A stretch of 64,000 nt of DNA from Chlorella sorokiniana (lineage: Eukaryota > Chlorophyta > Trebouxiophyceae > Chlorellales > Chlorellaceae): positions 806,001 to 870,000 of the forward strand of contig CP084611.1 in NCBI GenBank assembly GCA_025917655.1, read 5' to 3'. Shown piece by piece: positions 45,731 through 55,900 of the stretch (positions are counted from its first letter, which is position 1; every line of letters begins with the position of its first letter). Made by a program: the position numbers and the translations under genes. Below the pieces are notes generated by a model. The model was not told the DNA's origin and searched no databases. It saw only the letters and a list, made by a program, of their open reading frames with translations.

Positions 45731-48700
45731 TCAAGACAGGTGCTGAAGCTCCCAGCCGCCCTCGCGCGGGCTGCACCCCAGGCGCAGGAGCTGGGTGTGC
45801 GCGCGGCGCAGGTGCTGCGTGTCCTGGCCAACGCTGCAGGGGGGCAGAGTGCGGAGCAGGCAAAGCAGGTGGGGCGAGGATATGGCAGCAGGGCGAGCAG
45901 GCATGACGCCTCCACACCGCTGCTGTGCGCGCAGCGGCGGGCGGTGCAGATCGTGCGACAGGGCATTCACCTGATGCAGGTGATGCCGTCCCGCTGCATC
46001 TCGCAGTACAGCTGCCCCGCAGCTTCCTCGCTGACCGCTGAGGTAGGCTCGTCCAGCACCGCCAGCGCGGGCGCCTGCACGGCAGCAAACAGCCTCACCT
46101 GCCTGGCCGGCCTGCAGGTCGCAGGCCTGCTCAAGCGTGTGATGCTGCAAGCACCCACGACACCACCATCGCATGTGGATTTCATCCCCCAAACGTTGCT
46201 TGAACCGAAGCAAACCCACCACAGCAGGACCCGCGCCACCGCCAGCCTCTGCAGCTCGCCGGGCGACAGCTGGGCCGCCCAGTCGGCAGCTGCCTGGAAG
46301 CTGCCATCCACGCGATCCAGCAGGTGTCTCAGCCCCACCCGCTCCAGCAGCGTCAACAGCCCAGCATCCGGCGGCTGATGTTGCTGCCGCTGCGGGTCCC
46401 CAGGCTGCCGCCGCTGTCGCCTCTTCCAATATAGCCTGCTACCGACCTGGCTGCTTCCGATGCTGCTGGTGCCCTGTGGTTCCTCAGCGCCTTCCGGATA
46501 ACAGATCTGCTGCCAAAGAGCGGCGCCTGGGGCCGCCAGCGGGCGCTGCGGCACGAACATGACTCCGCGGCCCTCAACCGCCGCCGCCAGCTGGATGCCG
46601 CCGGCTGCCACAGGGTGCAGGCCGCAAAGCGCTCGGACGAGGGTGCTCTTGCCGCACCCGTTGGGACCTGTGGGAGGGAGGTGGTGGTGTGTGTGAACAT
46701 GTGTGGGTGTGTGGGTGTGTGGGTGTGTGGGTGTGTTGGGGGGGCACCACCCAGCATCAGTAGCCGGGGCCGACTTGCCACCCACCAGCGATCAGCAGGT
46801 GCTGCCCAGGCCAAACCTCCAGGTCCAGCCCAGCCACCGCCAGCGGCCCGCTGCGCTGTGCACGCTGAGCTGCCGCAGCGCGAGAAGCGGGCGCCCAGGC
46901 CGGCCCGAGGCAGCGTGTGCGTGTCGCACGCTGCGCACAGCGCGCTCCAGCTCGGCGGGCGGGGCGCTGGTGAACAGGGTGACCGGGTAAGCGCTGGCGC
47001 CTGCGGGCCCAGGGGGAGGACATCAAACACCAAACCTGGTCGGCTGAGCGCAGGCAGCCCTGTGCTGTCAAAGGCAGCTGCACCACCAGAGCTCATGACC
47101 TTGGAAGCAGGCAGCACGGGAGGCTGGAGCCCCACAGGTGTCGCGCACAAGGCAGCCCGTGGCACCCCCCATCACTGCGGCTGTGAGCAAACCCCTGCGT
47201 TCCACGCCGCTGCCCACACACCGTGCACTGGGTGCAGTACAACGGGGCAGATGCCGGCGTCCCGCCGCTCGTACCCTAGCAGCGCATGAGCGGCCGCCAC
47301 CTCGCTCCACCGCGCGCCGCGCTTCCCGTGCAGCGCGGTGCCGCTGCGCGGGTCCACCGAGTCGCACCAGTGGCCGCCCGCGGCGAGCGCAGACCTGCAG
47401 GGGCGCAGGAGGGGGCGGCGAAGGGGCATGGCGCACGAGCGGGGGCGGGCGGATGGCCCTTGTCGAGCGAGACAGCACAGGCCTTCACAAGAGCCTGCGC
47501 GAGGCGGCTCCTCCTGGGCATCCAGCGACGTCGCTCGTGCCGCTGTCTCATCTCCAGGTTTTGTGGCACCGCTGTTCTCCACACCCAAGCACCCGACTTC
47601 GTGCCCGCGCGGCCCCTCACACCTGACCACCGCCTCCCAGCGCAGGAAGCAGTCCAGCAGGCGGTCCATCTCGGCGGCGGCGCGGTGCAGGCTGGGCGCG
47701 CTGCTGTCGGGGGCCAGGCTGATGCCGCCCGCCGCAAACTGGAAGGTCAGGCAGGCCAGCAGCTGCGAGCGGCAGGGTGGGGTGGTTCCAAACAGCTATC
47801 AGCACGAGGTCAAGCACGTAAAGGTGGCCCGCGAGCTGAACACCAGTGCATCCCGAGCGGCTACGCTGCCTCGCAGCAACAAGCACCCGACTCAAGCCGT
47901 GCTGAGTGCAGGCAGGGGCCGACGCTGGCGAGCCAACGAGCCAGCACACACAGCCACCCCGACCCGCCCGCCAACCACACCTGGCCTTGGGCGGGCGCAT
48001 CCGGAAAGATGGCGCGTGCTTCGTGCTGCAGGTCGGGCCCCAGCCGGTGCACCGACACCTCCATCTCTGCCGTGCCACCCAGGCAGCTGCGGGGTTAGGG
48101 GCACGCACAGAAGCTGAGCCAGAGGCACAGCAGGCAGCTGGCGCTCGTGGAACACAAAGGGGCAGCGCAAGGGCAGCCCCAGCAGGCAACATGGAGGTCA
48201 GCCCAAGGGAGCACCCGCACCTCAGCAGGCATGGCGGCTGCATCAGGTCCGCGAGCGCGAGGGCTGCAGCTCGCAGGCGCCGTCCATGGACAGCCGCACA
48301 GCGTGCATGTCGTGACGGTCGCCGACGCTGCGCGACGCGCCCCATCCTTTCTGCTGTGCGCGAGGCCGTCGCTGGCTGGCAGCGCTTCCAGCAGCTGGCC
48401 GACGCGGGCTGTGAGCCCTCCGAGCCGAGACAGCTGCACGGAAAGGGGAAGAGAAGGGCTGGGATTGCGAAATGCAAACACAGGCAGCTCGAGGGGTGCG
48501 GAAGGCTGGGCGCTTGCACACATACTCATGCCAGCGTTCCCTCCCCCCTCACACACACATACCAGAGGTCATTCACAGCTCCAGCCGCACACACCGACAC
48601 CCCGGCCCCCTCGCTCCCCTCCCTTCCCCCTGCTTGCCTCGTCAGACAGGTCCAGCAGCTGGGTGAAGGTGTAGATGAGGGTGAGGGCCGCAAACGACGC

Positions 48701-50793
48701 ATTGCTCACAAACTGGGCCAGCTGGCCGCTGTCGGCGCCCGCACCCGCGGCGCCTGTGCTTGGGAGGGCAGGAGCAGAGCCAGCTTGGTTCCAGCGCAGA
48801 GCAGCTGGCTCCAGGGCCAGACAGAGCAACGCCAGCCTGGCAGGGCGACGAAGGGCTGAGTGGCAGCAGCCCAAGCGCAGGCCGCGGCCGCCCACCTGCA
48901 AACACAGCCGCCCGACGATCAGGTAGTTGAGCATGGCCCCTGCGTAGTCCACCGCCCGCGTGACGCCCGCCAGCACAGCGCGGCGGCGCACCAGGCGGCC
49001 CTGCATGCCGCCGGGTTGCACAGGGCCGGGCGTCAGCAGGTAACCGCGTGCAGCTGCAGGCGCGGGGCTGAAGAATCCCGGGCTGCCCGGGACAGCGGCT
49101 CTGGAAGGCCTGCAGCCTGCGTGAGCAGTACAAGGCCTGTTCCGGCCCTGGACACGGCGGCATGATGCACACCTGGTTGACCAGCGCAGCGGCCAGAGCG
49201 GCGTCCAGGTGGGCGCGCTCGGCGCCCTCTCCCCCGTACTGCGCCACTTCAGCAGCGTACTCCCTGCAGGCGGCGCCGCCACCACCAACTGGGCACCCAC
49301 TCAAACAGGCACCCCTCTCACGTATGCCTGCCCCCCACACAAAGCAATGCCGCAACTCGGCAAACCTGCAACACCCAGCGCACGCTCTACAACCACGGAA
49401 CACCCCGGGCATTTGGCAGTACCACCCGTATGCACCTGAGGCGCAGGTGGGCGTACCGCAGGTCGCCCTCCCGTCGCTCCTGCCTGAAGACGAGGCGGGA
49501 CACGGGTGCCAGCGCCAGCCTGCGCAAGTGCGCATGGTGGCATTGTGGGGTTGATTTCGGCATGCATCATGCACCAACACAAACGGCAAAGATGCAGAAG
49601 GAGTGCCCAACCGGCCAAACCCTGACAGGGCAGGCAGACGGCAGGCAGCGAGCGCCGACGCAGGCCCACCGCTGCGCCAGCGCCGCTGCAAAGAAGAAGG
49701 CATAGACTGCCAGCAGGCCACGCCAGCCCAAGTAGCCGCTTGTCAGCCAGCTGCACACACAGGAGGGACCCATGGAGGGGCGGTGTGGGGGTGGGTCACA
49801 ACGCAGTCCCTTGGCGTAGAGATGGAGCAACGAGCGACGAGGTGCCAGCAGAGTCGTGAGAATGGCAGGCTACACGACGCCCAAAACGTGACGGCCACCA
49901 CTCCCTTCAGACTGCTGAGCTCAGGGTCCAAGGCAGCACATGCTCAGCACCTGTAGTACAGGACCTTGAAGGGCACCGCCGTGGCCACCTGCGCCACAGC
50001 CGCCAGGCATTCACACAGCTCCGAGGCATCGGCGGCAATGCGCTGGTCCGCATTGTCTACATGCTGCGCCTGCTGCCGCTGCAATTCCAACTGCTGCAGC
50101 TGCTGCTGCAAGGGCTCACAGTTGTGCTGCTGCTGCCCCAGGGAATGCCCCGCAGGCGGTTGGCACGCATGCTGCTGGCCGCAGTGCCCGCCCGCGTTTC
50201 GCCCCTGCGCTGCATAAAATAGTAAGCGCGTGACCGCTCGCAGTAGCGGCAGTGCAGATGCTGTGTCAGCGTGGCGCGCCAGCGCAGCGACAGCCCCTCC
50301 GTGAGCCAGCAGGAGGTGGCGTGGAGGCGGTGGACACTGCGTACAGCGCTGCGGCGTGCAGCATGGCGGCCGCCAGCTGCGACGGCTGTCGGTCCACCAC
50401 GATTCGATAAAAGGAGCCGGCCACCTTGCCCACTGCAGCAGGTTGGACAATGGCAAGGTCATCCTGCTGTGAAAGACCATCGCAGCAGTGAGCAAGGGGA
50501 GCTACGCACATCAGCTGCCCACCTTCAGCCACCACGACAGCCTCTGCAACGGACAGCAGCGCCAGGTAGAGAGCGCGATATGGGCGCAGCAGGGCCAGCA
50601 GGGCCTGAAAACGACGCAGAAACAGCAGCTCGCCGCCCGAGGTAGCCGCTTTGGCTGCGCGGTCGCTGCTCGTGGTGCTGCCGCTGCCGCTGCCGATGCC
50701 GCTGCCAGCCGGGAACTCGCCCAGGAGCTGCGCTGAAGGCAGCAGCGGCTCTGTGATCACATCGATAACCCCTCTTGCCATATGTATCTGCAT
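45731..50793 (-). CDS. ABCD4-like half ABC transporter
   Basis: Half transporter (one membrane domain plus one ATPase domain) of the ABCD family, which moves fatty acyl-CoA or, for ABCD4, cobalamin across peroxisomal, lysosomal or plastid membranes. It starts at ATG 50793 (MQIHMARGVIDVITEPLL). Membrane-domain exons show WLTEGLSLRWRATLTQHLHC near 50300, NADQRIAADASELCECLAAV near 50040, SGYLGWRGLLAVYAFFFAAA, PVSRLVFRQERREGDLRYAH, and FAALTLIYTFTQLLDLSDE near 48660. The ATPase domain has Walker A GPNGCGKST near 46650, Q-loop FVPQRPL, signature LSPGELQRL near 46260, Walker B ALAVLDEPTSA near 46050. It ends GGWELQHLS at 45731. The H-loop reads SVGQD instead of SVGHR. The frame changes near 50330, so one exon border there is unclear. 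LSPGE and the loop spacing fit ABCD4 best. Confidence 0.85.
46701..46740. repeat. GTGTGGGT octamer repeat in an ABCD4-like intron
   Basis: About 4.5 tandem copies next to the Walker A exon acceptor side, ending in a run of seven G. Confidence 0.85.
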
Positions 50794-51298
50794 GGTGGCT
50801 GCAAGAGTGCGCTCTTACAGCTCTCCAGTGTCGCGCATATGCAGTGGCGTGCTCAGGCGATCAAGCAGAGCCAATCAAGTGTAAAACATTGTCGCGGGTT
50901 TTACCAATTGCACATGCCGCTACTCTCAAGCCGAGCCAATGCAAGAAGTACTGTACAAGTGCCAGTGAAGTGCCGCGAGTGCCCTCTTTGTCCCGGTCCC
51001 ACATGCCTTGATCTCGCCATTCGCCAATTTCAGCTCAGCAGCGACCGCAGTCGACCTTTCACGCTCGAACCGTCCGCACCCCCTTCGCAACTCCCAAGGT
51101 GCTAAACCGCAGCTGACAAGCTTGGAAACAGCTTGAAGCTCGCTCAGGAGCCGCGCACGCGTCACAGCGACAGTGCGGCACCTCAACTGTGGTGGCAGCG
51201 GCGGGCTCAGGGAGTTTGTTTTTTGTCGCAGTGGGGTTGTAACCCCTTGTAAACATCAGTGTTACCCTTGAGATATTGTGGCCTGTACAATACCTAAA
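50794..51298. promoter_or_regulatory. Divergent intergenic region, ABCD4-like/UBC6
   Basis: 505 bases between divergent start codons; AT-richer near 51240-51298. No recognised element. Confidence 0.4.
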
Positions 51299-52559
51299 AT
51301 GGGCAGCAAGGCCTGCATCAACCGTTTGCAGAAGGAATACCGCGCGCTGCTGAAGGTGGGGCGGTCGTGCTGCTCACAAGCGGCGCCCGCTTTGTAGTCA
51401 TGTTGAAGCGATGCACGCACCGCAGCTTCATTGTCCTTTTAGGTACAATCTGCAGCCCTTAGTGTTTCGGGCGTGTGCTGTCGGCTCTGCAGGACCCAGC
51501 GCCGCAGATCACGGCGCACCCAGCACCCAACAACCTGCTGGACTGGCACTATGTGCTGGAGGGACCTAAAGGCAGCGACTTTGAGGGCGGCTGCTACCAT
51601 GGTGGGCTGCGGTCAGGATGCAGTTGGCCCCGATCGGCAGGATAGCTTCCACCGCTTGTCTGTGCAGCTGTGGAGCGGGCCAGCCCCAGATCTTCAGACA
51701 CGTGGGGCCGGCGCTGCACACAGCTGCTGCCTGCACATGCAGGGAAAGTAACCTTCCCTCCAGAGTACCCTTTCAAGCCGCCTGCCATCGTGATGATGAC
51801 GCCCAACGGCCGCTTCGCCGTCAACACCAAGCTGTGCCTCAGGCGCGACGCAGCCGCCATGGTGCCGATGACAGGCAGCGCTGCCCGCCGCTGGCGTCCG
51901 CGGCTGGCAGCACTCTTTTCGCTCACCCGCCCCCTGCACTGCCCTCCTGCAGCATGTCGTCGTTCCACCCAGAGAGCTGGAACCCGCTGTGGAGCGTCAG
52001 CACCATCCTCACAGGCCTGCTCAGCTTCATGCTCGAGTCGCAGCACACCACGGGTGAGCGCGGGCCTGCCCTGTGCGGCTGCTGCCCACGGCGGTCTGTC
52101 CCCGTCACAGTGAGCTCGTCAGCGGGGTCCCCACTCCCCCTGCCTCTACCCCCAGACTCCTCCACAACAGCACCGGCACATCCATCACCCCTTGCAGGTG
52201 CCATCAGCAGCACTCGTGCGGAGAAGCGGCGGCTAGCCTGCGAGTCGCTGGCCTTCAATGTGCGCAACCCAACCTTCCGCAAGCTGTTCCCAGAGTGGGT
52301 GGGGCGGCATGAGGAGCAGCAGGCAGCCGCCGCCGCCGCAACAGCAGCAGCCAAGCAGCAGGAGCAGCAATCCGCAGCCCAGCCGGCGCCGCAGACGGGG
52401 CAGCGTGCTGCCGCAGATGCACTGCGGGCGGGGGAGCAGCAGCAGCAGCGGGGGCAGGCAGTGCCTTGGAGCGGGTATTTGGTGGGCGCAGCGGCGGTGG
52501 CAGCTGCGGGTGTGGCCGCCATGCTAATGACGGGTGCTTCTTATGACGCTGGGCGGTAA
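51299..52559 (+). CDS. Ubiquitin-conjugating enzyme E2, UBC6/UBE2J2 type (ER tail-anchored)
   Basis: E2 of endoplasmic-reticulum-associated degradation, held in the membrane by a C-terminal helix with its catalytic domain in the cytosol. Five exons join exactly (51299-51355, 51493-51601, 51743-51842, 51953-52053, 52198-52559) to give 242 residues. Start MGSKACINRLQKEYRALLK; then NNLLDWHYVLEGPKGSDFEG, GKVTFPPEYPFKPPAIVMMT, the active-site region NTKLCLSMSSFHPESWNP and WSVSTILTGLLSFMLES. Catalytic Cys is in KLCLS. After an Ala/Gln-rich linker comes the tail anchor [20 protein letters not shown]. The intron just after the active-site Leu codon is GC-AG (donor at 51843). A UGUAA follows 78 bases after the stop. 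Confidence 0.95.
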
Positions 52560-52997
52560 GGCTGCCAAGCTTGCAACACCTGTAGCCGTTTCAAAGTCCG
52601 TTCTGATTCTGATCGCCTGGCTGCCCAGCTCCTGATTTGTAATGCACATGTAGAATGCTTCATCTCGTCCTGTTAAAGTAGGAAGCAGCTCAAACGGCAC
52701 AGTGTGTACCTCGCAACGTGACTGAAGCAAAAGCCTGCCTAATCAAAGGTGAAACAGAGGGAGGGGGCAGCACGCCCCAGGAGCAATGAAATGCGCATGC
52801 AGCAGACCAGCGCCCTAATGTGGGCTGGGGTCAAAATTGGACAGTCAGGCAAAGCGCCCGCAAGACACAGTGAGAGGGTTGTTGTGGGGGCATGGTGGGC
52901 AGATGACATAAGGTTCAGCAGAGGGCAAGATGCCACATGCAGCTAGACAGGCTCAAGCTGCGAGCTTGACAGAGGAGCGTGAGATTGGCGGGCAGGC
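52560..52997. other. Convergent 3' region of UBC6 and PETs
   Basis: 3' UTRs only; no gene seen, and no TGTAA found on the PETs strand here. Confidence 0.45.
52638..52642 (+). terminator. UGUAA polyadenylation signal for UBC6
   Basis: TGTAA 78 bases beyond the stop codon. Confidence 0.6.
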
Positions 52998-55900
52998 TCA
53001 GAGCTTGCCGCCGGTCTGAGCCGCAACCTCCGCAGCAAAGTCCACCTCCTTCTTCTGCATAACGACAAGGAGGATTCCAGGTTGTGTGGGCGCCACAGAA
53101 AGCAATACCTATCGCAAGTTGTGGCGCTCAGGGAGGGCTGCATGCAGCTGGGCACCAGGCCATGCCAAGGGCTGTGCTGTAGCATACGCCAGTCCAGTCC
53201 AGGGGCTCACCTCGATGCCCTCGCCCAGCACGAACCGCGAAAAGCGGCGAACCTGGATGTTCTCGCCGATGGACGCAATCTGCTCCTTGATGTGCTCCTG
53301 CACCCAACCAGCCAGCCAGACGGGCAGCGCAAATCAGCGACACTTGCCCGCGAGAGATTCACATACACACCGCCGCATACTGCCGAAACGGACAGTAATG
53401 CAAGACACGAATGGAACTGCCAGCTGGTTCCCGGCCCGTCCCTTCTCCGCTGCCACCGCCCGACACGGCCCAGCCCACCTGCACCGTCTTGTTGGTGTCC
53501 TTGATGAACTGCTGGTCCAGGAGCGACATCTCCTTGGCGATCTTGTCCACGCGGCCCTGCACAATCTTCTCGCTGCAGAGGCAACAGCGGGCAGGAGAGC
53601 GACAGGGCATGGGTGTCAGCGTGCGGCTCAGTGGGTGGGGGTTGATGGTAGAATGGTTTCGTGGACAGCAGGCGTGTAGGTACCGATGAGTGGTAATGGC
53701 ATTGGGAAGCTGCAAAGCCCGCACCGGATGGCCTCGGGCTTGCTCTTCAGGTCCTCCTTCTCCATCTCAATCGCCTTCTCCTTTGCCAGCACCTCGGCGG
53801 GCACGTCGCTGGAGCTGACGTAGCGCACGTCCGCACAGGCCGCAATCTGAACGTCATGGAGCGGGACAGCAGCAGCAGCTGAGCACGAGAGTGTTGGGAG
53901 CAGCATGCGTGCCTTGCCTGCCTCCTGCTGCACGACGCCGGCCATCAGCCCTAGCTGCACACACTGGCCAAGCACCGCAAGCCCACCCACCTGCATGGCC
54001 ATGTCGTTCACAAGCTCCCGGAACTTCTCGCCGCGTGCAACAAAGTCGGTCTCGCAGTTGACCTCCACCAGCACACCCAGGCGGGAGCCAGCGTGGATGT
54101 AAGCACCCACAGCGCCCTCGGCGGCCACGCGGCCAGCCTTCTTGTCAGCGGAGGCCAGGCCCTTCTTGCGCAGGAACTCGGAGGCAGCCTCGATGTCGCC
54201 GTTGCACTCTACGGAGGCAGTCACCCAAGAGAACCAGTCAGCAGCAGTATGCTGGGCAGGTGGCGCTGAGGAGAGAAGGAGACACGGTGCATCAAACAGG
54301 TGCCGAGCCACGGCAGCAGCTTCCCACCAGCCAGCGCCTTCTTGCAGTCCATCATGCCAGCGCCGCTCTTGTCACGCAGCTCCTTGACCAGCTTGGGGCT
54401 GACAGCCACAGCGGGCTTGGCCTCCGCCTTCGCCTCCTCGGCGGCGGGCTTGGGCTCGGCGTCAGCCTTCTTTGCAGCAGCCTCCTGTGGCGACAACGCG
54501 GCAGAGGTAGCACAAGTGAGGGGCATGCAGGAACGCCGAGTGTTGCGACACCTGGGACACAATGCGGCATCGTCTCCGCTGGCACAGCGCGCGTGGATAC
54601 CTGCATGGCCTTGGTTTGTGCCTCCACATCAGCGGCCAGGTCAGCCTTGGCAACCTCGATGCCCTCGCCAAGCACGAAGCGGTCAAAGCGGCGGATCTGG
54701 ATGTTCTCGCCAATGGACGCAATGGCCTCCTTGACCACCTCTGCAGCAGAGACATGTGCAGAAAGCGACTTTTATCAAGAAAGAACAAGTTAAAGGCATG
54801 TGCACTGGTGCTGTCATGGGCCATACAGGTTCCCTGGCCATCGTGCCAGCTCACCAGCAACGGTCTTGCCGCTGTCCTTGATGTACGGCTGCTCCAGCAG
54901 CGCCATGGTCTTGGCAATCTTGTCCACGCGGCCCTGCACAATTTTCTCGCTGCAGGGTGGAACGGGACAAGAGCGCACCATCAGCTGGATGCACAGATGG
55001 ATGGCGCAGAGCAGACGGCGGGCAAGCATGCGTGCCCCTGCCGGCAGGCCCCCGCCCCCAAACGCACCGGATGGCCTCGGGCTTGCTCTTGATGTCCTCC
55101 TTCTCCATCTCAATCGCCTTCTCCTTCTCCAGCACCTCGGCGGGCACGTCGGACGCCGACACCACAGTCACCTCGGGGCATGCGGCAATCTGCGCTTGCA
55201 GTGAGGGCGCAACACAGTGAACACAAGAGCATGGCCAGCCTGCACCGGTCGGCGTCGGTGGGTGTTCTCCCGATGCAGACAGGCTGGCCGCCCATTGCAG
55301 TCCCAGAACAAGAATCAGCACCGCCACCGAGAAGGGAAGCCCCAGCCCACCCACCTGCATGGCCATGTCGTTCACAAGCTCCTGGAACTTCTCGCCGCGT
55401 GCAACAAAGTCGGTTTCACAGTTGACCTCCACCAGCACACCCAGGCGGGAGCCGGCGTGGATGTAGGACCAGACAGCGCCCTCGGCGGCCACGCGGCCAG
55501 CCTTCTTGTCAGCGGAGGCCAGGCCCTTCTTGCGCAGGAACTGCAGGGCAAGGACAGCAGTGAGATGCCATGAACAGGCGAGCCGGGGCACAGCGGGATG
55601 GTACTGCCAGCACCCCACCAGTATACGCGCCCCCACAAACCCACGCTCTCTCTCCCATGCAAACACTCCCGCCCACCTCCTTGGCCTTCTCCAGGTCGCC
55701 CTCGCACTCGGCCAGCGCCTTCTTGCAGTCCATCATGCCGGCGCCGGTGGCCTCCCGCAGCTCCTTGACCAGCGCAGCGGAGATGCCACCCGCAGCCGCA
55801 GGCTTGGCCTCGGCCTTCTTGGCAGGCTCGGCAGCCTTCTCCTCCACCGGGCGGCGGCTGCTGCTGCCGGGGCAGCCACGGGGCCTCCTCCACGGCAGGG

